From Cercis canadensis (lineage: Eukaryota > Streptophyta > Magnoliopsida > Fabales > Fabaceae): DNA of 64,000 bases. The translations under genes were made by a program, and so were the position numbers. The stretch spans positions 36,649 to 100,648 of the forward strand of contig QAOA01006077.1 in the NCBI GenBank assembly GCA_003255065.1, written 5' to 3'. The notes below the pieces were generated by a model. That model saw only the letters and a program-made list of their open reading frames with translations. It made no database searches and was not told where the DNA came from. Positions 34,881-46,880 of the stretch are shown piece by piece; within the stretch, counting starts at the first letter, position 1; each line of letters starts with the position of its first letter.

Positions 34881-35237
34881 GAGATTGTCAAAGGATTGGA
34901 TTTTCCCAAAAGTATATTTTTGTAATTCCATAAACTTGACATGTTACCTAATTAATACCACCTAAAATCTTGACGCTTTATAAACGTAGAAACTACCCAT
35001 TAATAGTTTGTCAAGACTTCAAGTCTCGTGATGAGTGGGTGAGCTCTATTATATTCTTTTCCTCACATTCTGTTAAATTTCTAATAACTAACAATACTCT
35101 AGTTTCAAGTAGCCTCAAGGGATACATCCCTTGTCGTTTATTTGTTGTGGTGTGAGAATCGTTTAAACTTTTGTCTTTTTGTAAAACAAAATATTCTCTG
35201 CTATCAAACTAAGAAAGTTTTGTCTCTAACATTTGCA

Positions 35238-35655
35238 TGTGTGTATTAGATATAAAATTATTTTTAGGACTTCACTTAAAAGCTTAAGCTTTTTGGATGA
35301 ATCAGTTCTTGACATAGTATTAGAGTCTCTTTGACTAAACGGTCAGGAGATCAAATATTTTCGCCCTACTTTGTCAATTAAATTGAAATTTCAGCATAGA
35401 ATATAAGTGAGTTTGTGTTTTGTCCACACTTTAAATTCAAAGGGCTTTTGCCTGCGGGGCGTGTTAAATCATTCCGCCCCACTTTTTAAATTAAATTGAA
35501 ATTTCAGTATATAGTATAAGTGAGTATGTGCTTTATTACGCTTCAAGCTTAGAGGGTTTTCGCTTACAAGTGTGTGTTAGATATAAAATCATTCATGAGT
35601 TTTTATTTAATAATTTAAGCTCTGGGTTGAATTGATTTTTGATAATATATAACAA
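35238..35655 (+). mobile_element. TRIM element, second family member
   Basis: The left LTR begins about 35,238 (TGTGTATTAGATATAAAATT) and ends TTCTTGACA, followed by a PBS-like TAGTATTAGAGTC. The right LTR begins at about 35,573 (TGTGTGTTAGATATAAAATC). The internal segment with 'aattaaattgaaatttcag' is present twice, so this copy is longer (about 410 bp) than the 299-bp TRIM in copy B. No open reading frame. Confidence 0.75.
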
Positions 35656-35842
35656 TAAATTTTCTACATTTTTTTATTATGAAACCGTGAAAGTCAGATG
35701 ACTCTTCCGCAGAAACTTGTGGGGTTAAAGGGATGGCAGGTTGTATACATGCAAGAGTATTGAAAATGTGTATGTACTCTTGTGTTGCGAAATCTGATAA
35801 GAAATGTTTTTTGTGATGTTAAAAATAATAATAATTGGGATT

Positions 35843-35914
35843 TGAACCCGACGTGAATTGAAGACGCAACCTTCTGACCTGGAGTCAAACGTGCTACCAT
35901 TGCGCCATGGAACC
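35843..35914 (-). tRNA. tRNA-Trp(CCA)-like sequence, probably decayed
   Basis: The 72 bp on the minus strand have the full cloverleaf order of plant tRNA-Trp: 'ggcgcaatggtagcacg' D-arm, anticodon loop CTCCAGG with anticodon CCA, 'agaaggttgcg', T-loop TTCAATT and 3' arm 'cgggttca'. Against the standard plant tRNA-Trp the acceptor stem has two mispairs (T-T and A-C) and the T-stem one. It could be a weakly folding gene, a pseudogene or a plastid/nuclear tRNA copy. No encoded CCA tail. Confidence 0.7.
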
Positions 35915-37099
35915 AACTTGTTACTGCTTATTTGTATTTGTGTTATTTATCGCTGACTTTGAAGAGGTTGAGAGATATCTTCCTACTTCAACTATTTTTT
36001 TACTCTGCTGACATCTTCCTAGTATAAAAGAGAAAACGTGAAAACTTACTCTTACTTCTATTTTTTTTGTGATTGATGAATCAAAACGCATATTGAATCT
36101 ATTCAGTGGGGTCTAAACTCCAACCTTCTCTAGCTTTCTTACGTTTCTTTCTCACTACTCTTTCAGTTAATGCGAAACAAAGGATTGTTGTTTCATCAAC
36201 CATCAGTGCACTAAAAGTAAAGCAATTTTCATAATGGGTGTCGTATTTTCTCTTCTAACTTTGCTTTTTTGGGATAAAAGAAGAAAATGGAATCATATTA
36301 GGCTTTGCAACGCATTAATTCTACATGAGACAGTTTATTTGTAAGGCATGTCTACCAAAGAAGTTTCCCACAATTACAGGAAATCCATAATGCATGAGAC
36401 GCAATTTAAAGAAAATGCATTCCAACTCTATATGCAGCCATTACAGCATCATTTCTGTGCCTGAACATTTTGTTATCTTCAAATTAATAATAATTATTTG
36501 ATAAAAGATATGAAAAAATAAAGGAAGAAAAGAATATTTGTTTATCTTTTACTTTTTAGGCTTAGCCACGTATGATGTGGAGCAATAGGTATTCTATTTT
36601 AGCTATGATTCTCGGACTATGTTCATTTACTTCTATGGGGAATGGTCGTTTCCAATAGGACAATTATATTTGCATGCCATTTATTTTAAACTTTCATTAT
36701 ACATGTACATTTGACAGTATTTGAGTTTAACTAGATTCGTTAAAACTTTGTAAGATCTCATAAACTTCAATTTCATAACTAAATTAATTGTATACCTTCT
36801 ACAGGATAATCTTTTAGCATAATACAAAAATCATTTTTCCAAGATTGTAGATAGTCTGGCAAAGAGTAGAGTCTTTAAGTAATTGCATTCTTAGAAGATT
36901 AAATTAAATAATAAAATGAGAGAGATATACCTACTGATATCTTTTCGGCCTTGCTGTACCTACAAATATAGAAAAGATATGAACAAATAACAAGAAGAGC
37001 GATTGAAAGGCACAAATAACCATTCTATCCCCTTGTATGATGAGTATTTGTTTAATATATACATGTGTATGTAGCGATGTGTAACACAAGCTGGAGGGA

Positions 37100-39860
37100 A
37101 TGGCTTGTGAGATTTTGAACTCTGAAGCACAGAGGCAGCAGGTAGCAGAGATAAAAACTACAAATACCTATCTCAAAATGAATCCACCAGTTACTCTCAA
37201 GGTGCATACTCAACAACTAGTTCCCTTATTTTCCCCAGTTATTTTTTATATTTTTTCTATGTTCATGACATTGTTCAAGTTTGTGTGATGGGGAAAAAAA
37301 GAAAGCAAAGGGTTTGAGTAATTCACTGTTCTGCCAAAATTGAATAACTTCACATATTTTTATTTATTTTTTGGGCCATGAAACTCACTTGATTTCTCAT
37401 GAATCTTTCAAAATTTTAGATATTTGATCTCTTCTGCATTTAAATCAAATCATAAGTGTTCTATCTTTAACAAACAATTGTGTTGAACATAGAGGGGGAA
37501 ATCTCTTCATGCCTCTGATTTTTGAATCAGAAGCTTATGTTGAATAAAATTAGGCTTGCTCTCAAGCACTTAGATGATTTCAGGAACAGCTTACCTTTCT
37601 TATAACGATGAATAGATGGAAAAATTGTTTCTCTTTATATAACTATTAACAGCTCACCTTCTTCTTCACTGGTTTGCAGTTTGAAGATGTTGTGCATGAA
37701 ATCAAAATCAATAAAGTGAAAGGTTTGTTCTGCAAGAAAGAAAGTGCTGAGGAGAGGCTGGTCTTGAAAGGGATTAGTGGTACTGTTTTACCAGGTGAAT
37801 TGTTAGCCATTTTAGGCTCTTCTGGCAGTGGTAAAACAACTCTTCTAAGTGCTTTGGGAGGCCGGCTTAACGGACTGACTAGTGGAATTATAACCTACAA
37901 TGGCAAGGCCTTTTCAAGATCAGTGAAAGGAAACATGGGATTTGTTGTTCAAAAAGATGTCTTCTATCCTCACCTGTCAGTTAATGAGACACTAGTCTTT
38001 ACTGCACTTCTTCGCTTGCCGAATAGTCTGTCCAAACAAGAGAAAGTTTCACATGCTCAGGAAGTTATGAATCAACTTGACCTGACTCATTGTAAGAACA
38101 CTATAATGGGAGGGCCACTTCTAAAAGGCATTTCAGGTGGAGAATGGAAGAGGGTAAGCATAGGGCAAGAATTGTTGACTAATCCAAGTTTGTTGCTTGT
38201 TGATGAGCCCACTTCTGGTCTTGACTCAAGCACAGCTAGAATAATTGTGTTAACTCTGTGTGAATTAGCTCAATGTGGAAGGACAATTGTGATGACAATT
38301 CACCAACCTTCCAGCAAGCTGTTTTACATGTTTCAAAAGGTTTTACTGTTATCAGATGGTAGTAGTCTTTACTTTGGAAAGGGTGAATGCGTAATGAATT
38401 ACTTCTCAAGCATTGGATTTATTCCATCTATAGCCATGAATCCTTCAGATTTTCTACTAGATCTTGCAAATGGTAAGCAACAATTGACCTTTTTAACATG
38501 TTAAATTTGGACTTTCTATCTCATCTATGCTACAAAAGTAAATGCTGGTTCAAGAATTTTCCATTAGGTGGAAGTTCATAAGCTGTATTTATATTTTTTT
38601 GTTAAATGAATGGTAGATGTTCTCTTTCTTGACAATACTTTTGATATAATTTTCGACTAATCCATTAAATAGAACTTTTCTGACTAGTTATATTTCTGTT
38701 CTGTGCGCCTGTTATGATTAGTCCTTTCTTTAATTGGAAACCATTCTATGATTTACTAGGTATATCTTCTGGTAGTCCTGATGAGGATAGAGAAGCTATA
38801 AAACAAGCATTAATATCTGCTTATGAGAGTAATCTCGGCCACCAGGTGAAGATGGAACTTCAAAATTATGGGCTTCAATGTCATGACAGTTCAGAAGATG
38901 AGAGATTTGGCCAATGGTGCACAACTTGGTGGCAGCAGTACACTGTATTACTCAGAAGGGGTCTCAAAGAAAGAAAGTATGAATCATTTTCAGTCCTCAG
39001 AATCTGTTACGTATTTGCTATTTCTTTCTTTGCAGGCGTTCTATGGTGGCAAGTTAGACCTGATCACATACGGGACCGGGTATTTAGATACAATTCCTTC
39101 CCATTTCTGTTTGATCACATTCAATATAAAGCTTCAATATATATTATAGTAGTTTGGCATATCAAATCCAATAGATATTTCTGTACATTGTTTCTGCTGT
39201 TTGCAGGTAGGACTACTTTTCTTCTATACACAATTTTGTGGATTCTTCCCTCTGGTCCAAGCTATCTTTACCTTTCATCGCGACCGCAGTATGCTGATAA
39301 AGGAAAGAACTTCCTGCATTTATAGACTCTCTTCTTACTTCATAGCAAGTACTGTTGTTGACCTTCCAATGCAGCTAGCCCTACCAACCCTTTTTGTCAC
39401 CATGACTTATTGGATGGGAGGGCTAAAGGCCAATGCCATATGTTTCTTCCATACTCTAGCTATTCTTCTTCTCTATGTCTTGGTAGCACAGGGTCTTGGA
39501 CTTGCTATTGGTGCACTAATAAACAATCAGAGGGCAGCCGCTACAGTTGGATCAGTTGTCATGACATTGTTTGTTCTAATCAATGGCTTCTATGTTCAAA
39601 ATGTGCCTGTGTTTTTGTCCTGGATAAAGCGCGTATCTCTTAGCTATCACTCCTTTAAGCTCTTACTTGGATCACAGTTCAAGGATGATGACACTTACCC
39701 ATGTGGTTCAAATGCTACATGCTTAGCTGTGAACTTTCCTGCAATTAAGCATGCAGGCTTTGACAAACAAGTTTTCTCTGTTGTTGCATTGGCCTTAATG
39801 CTAGTTGGCTATAGACTTATTGCATATTTTGCTCTTATGAGTGGTTTGAAACAAAAATAG
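37100..39860 (+). CDS. ABCG half-size transporter (WBC type), ABCG9/ABCG14-like
   Basis: Four exons (37,100-37,201; 37,680-38,472; 38,760-39,079; 39,207-39,860), all GT-AG and in phase, give 622 residues, normal for a plant half transporter. The nucleotide-binding domain comes first: Walker [10 protein letters not shown] (80-88), Q-loop Gln125, signature [10 protein letters not shown] (185-194), Walker B LLLVDEP (205-211), switch His242 in TIHQPSS. Next is the ABCG marker [12 protein letters not shown], then six membrane segments with [37 protein letters not shown] and the C-terminal loop with paired cysteines. Such proteins dimerise at the plasma membrane and export lipids, hormones or specialised metabolites; the substrate is not readable. 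Oddities: Trp190 replaces the usual Arg of the signature, Ser81 replaces the usual Pro of Walker A, and the Q-loop has QKD where QDD is common. Splicing and length argue for a live gene. Confidence 0.92.
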
Positions 39861-42386
39861 ACCCTTCTGATGCAGGAGATGTCAAAGTTACTCACCAAAA
39901 CAGAAGAAATTAGGTAGTGTTTCTTCTTACCAATGTTCTTCTGCTATAGCTGCTTGTTGATGTAATTTGATACTCAGCATAATTCTACTGCAACTGGAAA
40001 TTTAAATAAATAAATAAACAAAGAAAAATAAATCAGCACTCTTCCAATTAGAAATTTACACCTGATGAAGGTGAAACTAGAAAATTATGAAAGGGAAGTG
40101 GGGCATTCTGAAGATTAGTTAATCAAATTACAAGGTTTAGCATATCAAAAGTATGAGGCTACATATTGCTGAATAATAGCATTTTAGTATGCAATGTACG
40201 AAAAAGGCATTGGTACCAAGTTCTGCCTCAGGTCATTTATATTTGTGAAATCGGTGAGAATCATAACTATTACTTACCTGTTCAATTAGCAAGCTATGAA
40301 TACAAGAAGTTAGTAATTGGTTTTCCTAGAATTCTGTAAGGTTTGGAAGAAAATAGTTCATGTAAAAAATTCTAGAAGTAATTGGATTCTGCAGATAGAG
40401 TTGAATAGTTCCATCTCAAAAGTAGTCCCACCTAATTTGACTTGGCTGTTAAGCTTTTTCATCAATAATCAAGCCAACCTCTTTTGAATATCCTGGTAGA
40501 CTAATATACTCCAAAATAACATTCTAAAACTCCATTTTTGTAACAGAAGATGATTATATATATCGAGAGAGAGATAGATTGCAGTTGTTTCCTTTTTGAC
40601 ACAAATATGCCTTAGGTGATACCTACACAAATTTTTAGCCACAAAGGTTATTTTTTGTCATATAGATGGTAAAAGCTGTGTCTTGTGCGTATCTGCAACA
40701 CAACATGCCGTGTTCACAGCCATATCCATCCCAATTGTTCCCTCAATCTGTCCTAAACAAACAAGGTTGCTCCTCTTATGCTGTTGTTGGCTGGTTTATG
40801 ACCCATCTTATCTATGAAGCCTATTAATGGCTAAAAATGATAACACAAAAAACTTGCCCATTAAGATATCTGATACAAAGGCTTTGATCATTCAACATGA
40901 TTCAAGCCACAGAATGGACAGCTCTGAATTGTCAAAGACTAGCATTATTCTTTTTCAGGTAGGCATCTAGCCTAATCTCTATCATGTGGTCTGGGCCACA
41001 TATACATACATCAACATATGGTCCCTAAAATATTAAATGTCAACAACAATAAGAGTTTCGATCGGCCCAACTTTGTCTCCAATGGCTCATATTTTTACAA
41101 GACCTGCCCAACTGAGGTTTACTCTTACCTGCATCTCATTCAGGTTGAGGCAATACACTCATAGAACATTGAGACAAAAAGTTTATGTATATACTAGATT
41201 TGATTTTGATTCACGATCAGCGTAGAGAGTTTAACGCAGACAGTAAACTCTATATAGTGCTACCATATATTAAAAGATTTATTTAAACATTTTATTAACA
41301 CTAAAATACTTTAATTTCTTTATTAATGTAATACTCACCGTAAATTAAATTTAAACTTTATTATCCCTCATACAAAGGGCGCTTTTTGTAGTTTGATTAA
41401 TTCCTTTTTAAATGGTTCTATAAGGAGGTCGCGATCAAACATTAGCATTATTCACTTATAATTGATGATGGTGATGCAGCCCATGACGTTGATATGATAG
41501 AGTCAAGTAGTGTATAAATTTGTGTGTATTCTATTGTGATGAAAGATTCCTCATTAGGCCTCTACTCTCCCGAATAAACTTGTTAAAATATGAAATACAT
41601 TTATGGTTATGTTTACATTGTAAAATTTAAGTTCACTTGAAGAAGAATTACAATTTTTCACTTTGATGTATTAGCCTAATTACATTTGACTTTTCATGAT
41701 TTTCCAATTTTCACACACTCCCCACAAACCTACATATTTTTTTTTTTCAATGTCCCCACAAATGATATACTAATGAGAAAAAAAAAAAANNNNNNNNNNN
41801 NNAAAAAAAAAAAAAGATATGAAATATCTTAGAAAAATTGCAAAATACTAAAAGAAGGTAACCTAACATTCCTAGATCACCAAAATCTCTCCCATTAACA
41901 TGTAAGTTTGATAAAAATCATGAATATTGCCCCCTATTTACGTACCTAATTGCATAATCATATCTGAAACATTACACATATGAATATCACATTTTGTGAA
42001 TTATCAATAGAGTTAACTTCACATCTATACCCACCTTATTTTGCATGGTTCTGGGACTTTGTCTTGTATTCATTATCCCTCTTATCCTTCAATATGATGA
42101 ACTTCTATCTTTTGGGTAAAAAAAAAAAAAAGATTATCTATTATGCTTGAACAAAATTTATTATTATCAATGATTGTATGTTATGTCTCTCATACAAAAC
42201 AAATGAGTTAACATAAAAATGATGATTCTTCTCTATATTTGTCTTTCACTTTGTCTATGGACTTATTTCATGAAATTGTAGATCTGAAATTAAGAAAGTG
42301 ACTCATAGTTGCTGAGATACTAATGCACATAAAATATAATAATGCTCCTCAACCATTTTATCAAGATCACTTCCTATCAATGCACA
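39861..42386. other. Intergenic downstream of ABCG
   Basis: AT-rich DNA without a recognised gene. It includes a 12-N gap (41,791-41,802) between A-runs. The open frame at 41,037-41,225 is unrecognised and not called. Confidence 0.5.
41791..41802. other. Assembly gap, 12 Ns
   Basis: Twelve Ns inside a poly(A) stretch, probably a homopolymer-caused break. Confidence 0.95.
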
Positions 42387-42395
42387 TAAAATATA

Positions 42396-42764
42396 GAGTA
42401 AAATCCATTTTTAGTCCTTGGAAAATGTAGTTACTGACAAATTCGTCCTCCAAAAATTTCCGGTGACAAATTGGTCATTGAATTATTATTCCGTTTAACA
42501 AATTAGTCATCTGGTACTTTAATGAGAAAAGTTTTGAACTCCTGCATACCCCTTTCTTAAATTTCTTTCATTGATCTTGTCTAACTATGTTTAAGCCATC
42601 ATTTTCTCATTTCAAGTCCTACTTTTCTTTTCACTGATCTTGCCTACTAGAGGACTAATTTGTTAGCAGAATAATAATTCAATGACCTATTTGTCACCGA
42701 AAATTTTTGGATGACTAATTTGTCAGTGGCTGCATTTTTCAAGGACTAAAAAAGGGTTTTACTC
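42396..42764. mobile_element. Small MULE-type MITE, 369 bp, GAGTAAA ends
   Basis: It starts GAGTAAAATCC and ends GGTTTTACTC. The arms share 'aaggactaaaa', 'tttgtca' and 'aaattttcggtgacaaa' motifs in inverted orientation. The perfect 9-bp duplication TAAAATATA flanks it (42,387-42,395 and 42,765-42,773). The GAGTAAA terminus and 9-bp duplication are shared with the 5.9-kb MULE at 9,904, which suggests mobilisation by related transposases. No coding capacity. Confidence 0.88.
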
Positions 42765-42773
42765 TAAAATATA

Positions 42774-45700
42774 ATATTGATGCAGGTTTATATAACTCAA
42801 TTATGACCAAATTAATAGCCTTAATTGGCTGGAGAGGTTTAATTTTTCTTCCCTTTTAATTTAAGATATATAGAGATAGAGCTATTTTATAATATGTAAT
42901 CTCAATCTAGCATCAAGGTATTTAATATATGCATAATGTTAGATGGTGGACTACCGCTGATTTGTAACACATACAAAAACATTAGAAAAATCTAAAAGAT
43001 TCCATAACGATATATAAAATTAAACTACCGTATCTTAGAACATTCTAGCAAGATTAGAATTAATGTAATTAAAAGTAATAAATTTAAGAGTGTGTTTCTT
43101 TCTGTGCCTAACAATTTTCATCATGAGCCATGCATAGGACGAATTGTACAGATGGTACCACATGGCCTATGATGGTTCAACACGTCACAGAGTGCAATAT
43201 GTATATATATATATATAGAAGCAAAAGCGTTTAGCTGAAGAAGCAATTGAACTATGAGCATCTATATATTCTATTGTTTTGATACTGCAAATTAAGTTAA
43301 TGGCCTCCTTTAAATTTTTTGTTGATTGTGATGGTTCTGATTTCATATTGTATAAGAGGAAAGGGAAGAAAATGGTGGGTGGAAATAGAAGTCAAACTCA
43401 TTATATGGTTAGGCTTTCAGCATGTGCACTACACGTTTGGCATGTGTTTATAGTACCATTTGGTGAGGATATGTGACATCTTATGACCTGTGGAAAATAA
43501 TGTCAAACTGAATAAACTAGTTTACTCTGATGCGAAGGTCATCTAATTTGTCATTGTCCAATGATACTTTGAGAGGAAAATGAATAGAAAGGAAAACTTG
43601 GAGAATCTCATATATGTTTTCATACAAGAAAAAGAAAATAAATTGAGTATATGATGACTTTGTAGAAGAGTCGTTGGTACGAAGGAATTGTTCTCTTATC
43701 TGTTAAATTCCAAGAGATGCTGAGCTATAGTTAAGTGCTAAAATAAGTAAGCCATATTCCTATAACTTTAAAATGTATTATGTTGACAAGCCAAAACAAT
43801 GAAACCCCACATGTTTCCTGTATGTTTTTTTGCTATCTACATTTTATTCAAGGTTTCATTTGGTTGAGCTGCTGAAATAAGTGATTATATAATTTTATCT
43901 CATAAGCATTTATAAACCAAACAAACATTGATAAGCACTTATGACATCAAATTAGCATTTAGAAGCCAAAATAAAACATCTAACAGTAACCTGATGACGA
44001 ACTTAATTAGCATTATTGCTTTGACCATTATTTCAGTAGTAATGATTCTATAGCTTGGTGGGTGTTGGAGATGAAGATATTGACATTGCCAGTTGAACAA
44101 AGTACCCTTCAAGAATAAAAGACAAATGAGAAGCACAAAGTAGTTAAATCTCATCTTGTTTCCCTTCCCTTTCTTAGTAAAAATATCAATAGCTAGTTAG
44201 GTCTGCTTAGGCATCATTGTAAAGAGATTATGAAAGCAGTGTTCCCTGGCTGATTTTCATCAAGTCACATTGATTACCCATTTATATAAGCTTTCTCATG
44301 GTCTTGACAACTGGATATGGTAACAATAGCATCATCTTTTGCCTGTAAAATAAGGTTGAATTCCACGGTTGCCAGAAACAAAGATCCTCCAATGTTCTTA
44401 TTTGCACTTGTTTTGTCCACAATTTTGTGTTTTGCACTGGGTTTTGGTCTCTTAAGTTGTTTATTATGTAGTAACTATATCTTAGAAAATGAAAATGTGT
44501 TACAAAAGTGAACGAATGAGATATTCTAGAAGAACATATCTAAAAATTAAATAATTTTATAAATGACTCAGAAATGTGTTCTGTAAGACACCTCATTCTT
44601 CATACACTTTCCTCGGAAATATCGTTTTCCTAAAATTAAAATTATTATATGAATGACTTAAATTCCACTATTTTGCTTATAGCAAACCAAAATTAATTAT
44701 ATTATCAATTTCTATAAATAATTTATTTATTTTCTTTACTCTCTAAAATGAAAATTGTCCTTTAGAGAATCCAATCAACAAATTAAACAATAATTTATAA
44801 ATTGAATATTTTTGTTTTAACATCTGAATTATATATGAAAAGCACCATTAATTGCTTTTAAGATGACTTTGTAAAATGTCTATCAAAACAATTATAATGA
44901 ACAGCTTAACCAAATAAAGTTGAATACTCTTCAAGTGACCCAATTAGTTCATAGTTGAGTATATTCTACATATGCCTGTCTACGATTAATTTATACTATA
45001 ATATTATCAAGGGTTAAAAAAAATTATAAATTAACTAAAATAAGTTGCTTGCATAAAACAATAATGACTCAGTGAATGAAAAATGAACTCTTTCAAAAAC
45101 TCATGATTTTGTTTGAATTCAAATTGGAAAAGTTATCTCTCGACATGATCATCAAATTCATTGAACCTGCTGTTCAATTACTGTATTTTATTTTTGGTTG
45201 TACTCAAGAACAGTATATAACTCGGTCGACACAAGATCTGGACACCATGTTTTTAAATTAACTAAACCCGAAAAATCAATTAAGTAAGTAATCTTGCAGC
45301 TCCATCTAAAAACTTTTAAGAAAATGAATTATCTAAAAGTGGAATTCATATATATACTTACAAAACCATCTCAGAGGATTAAAAAATAACAAGTAGAAAT
45401 TGTTAAGTATTGTTTAATAATAAAGACTATAAAAAAAAAAAAAAGTTGCAAAAAACTGAGAATTTAAACCTTTATATCGCTATATATAAGAAAGAAAATG
45501 GATGGATTTGCTTTCATTTGGCATTATCGTTTACTTACAGTCGCTGTAATTGATAGGTCTTGATCGCTGTAATTGATAGGTCTTGATGTGAAGAAGATAA
45601 GACAATTAGAAGCACTCATTCTATCATCTTCCAAAAGGTAATTATTTACAAGATATTTATGTAGTCATATGATGTTTTACAACTAATGTACTATGTTAAC

Positions 45701-46600
45701 ACTACTCTACGGATAACCTTGCAGTTGACCTAATAGTAAAAACCAAAATGTGATTAGTGATTTTTTTCTTACAGTGGACCTAATAGTAAAAACCAACATG
45801 TCATTGGTGATTTTTTTTTCTTTGGGTATATTTATTATGAGGTCAAAAGCCTAAAAGCACACGCACGTTCTAGAATATACACACCCAATAACTAGGGGCC
45901 GACATAGGTGATAAACACACATATATAAGTAATGAAAATTATAGAATCCACCTCAAACAATTTCTTTTATAAAATCATCTAATTTTGATGTAGATCTTGA
46001 ACAATAACTTAAGTCATTTTATACCTAGTCTTACAATAAGAAATATTCTTAAGAACTAGAATTAAATCTTAACATCTCTTAATAGAGTGCATATATATAG
46101 TTCAATCCTATATAAACTAGTGTAAAATTTATACAATTTAATCATGTGTTCCTCCAAGATATATAGAATTAAAATAGCATATCTCACCATTGAAACCTTC
46201 CATCATCCACCACATTCTCACCATTCAACCGTCCTTTTTCATTGAAAACTGCATCCCACAACCAAAGATTACAAAAACAAATAAAGACAAGGGTAAATAT
46301 TGCAATGAGATTAAAGATAATAAAGAGCACATGCACTCGTGCCATCATCTATCACCCCATTCTCTCTTTTTTCTTTTTCTTTTCTTTATGGAGGTCCATT
46401 TTGTTTGTGTGTGTGTTCTGTGTGGGTCATAGGTACCTTGTTTGCATAAGAAAAGCATGACATCAAAAAGCGTATTGGCAGTTCCAAACTTCCCAAGCCT
46501 CCCTCCCCACAAAACCAGCCCCCCACATCCTCATTCTTGTTGATGTGGTCCCCATATTCCCTCTCTCTAACACGCGTCACCCGATCTCATCATCTTGTGT
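42774..46600. other. Intergenic between MITE and NAC gene
   Basis: AT-rich DNA with no recognised gene. Two short tandem duplications lie at 45,542-45,588 (a ~24-bp unit, 'cgctgtaattgataggtctt') and 45,725-45,826 (a ~50-bp unit, 'gacctaatagtaaaaacca'). Open frames such as 43,279-43,476 and 46,190-46,460 match nothing known. Confidence 0.5.
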
Positions 46601-46601
46601 C

Positions 46602-46607
46602 CACGTG
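46602..46607 (+). promoter_or_regulatory. G-box / ABRE core (CACGTG) upstream of NAC gene
   Basis: CCACGTGTCA lies 279 bp before the NAC start codon, with ACGCGT about 30 bp further upstream. This core binds bZIP and bHLH factors, and in this context often mediates ABA response. That regulation is inferred from the motif only. Confidence 0.5.
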
Positions 46608-46880
46608 TCATAAAACTAACGGCACTCGTTCGGTACATTTATCTACCCAACCCCTCTCTTCCCCAAAGTCCCCCAACTCATACCCCACTGCTTTCTCTCT
46701 CTTTCTAATCTAATTCTCATCAATCCAAGTCCAAAGCTTCAATCTCACCACTTTTCATTTCACAAATTAAAAAACATAAAAGCAAAGAAGAACAAAAGTG
46801 GGGAGAAAGGAGGGAAAGCTCGAAAAAAGTCTATGCATGAGAGATAGATAGATAGATAGTGTCTCGTTTTCGTTTCTGTT

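Larger units (their letters stand above)
24258..34889. repeat. Segmental duplication, copy B
   Basis: Second copy of the block at 1-17,829, with the second intact TIR-only gene. Relative to copy A it lacks the Copia remnant and the MULE. It carries a 365-bp solo LTR (25,161-25,525) and about 1.65 kb of extra sequence (29,765-31,419). Homology stops at 34,889. The left limit cannot be set because copy A runs off the window. Confidence 0.93.
34890..37099. other. Intergenic between copy B and the ABCG gene
   Basis: AT-rich DNA holding the TRIM at 35,238-35,655 and the tRNA-Trp-like sequence at 35,843-35,914. No protein gene was seen. The last ~200 bp (TATA-like 'taatatataca' near 37,052) are the presumed ABCG promoter and leader. 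Confidence 0.5.

Noticed and set aside
38868-39149. Second open frame inside the ABCG gene
   Set aside because: Out-of-frame shadow of ABCG exon 3.
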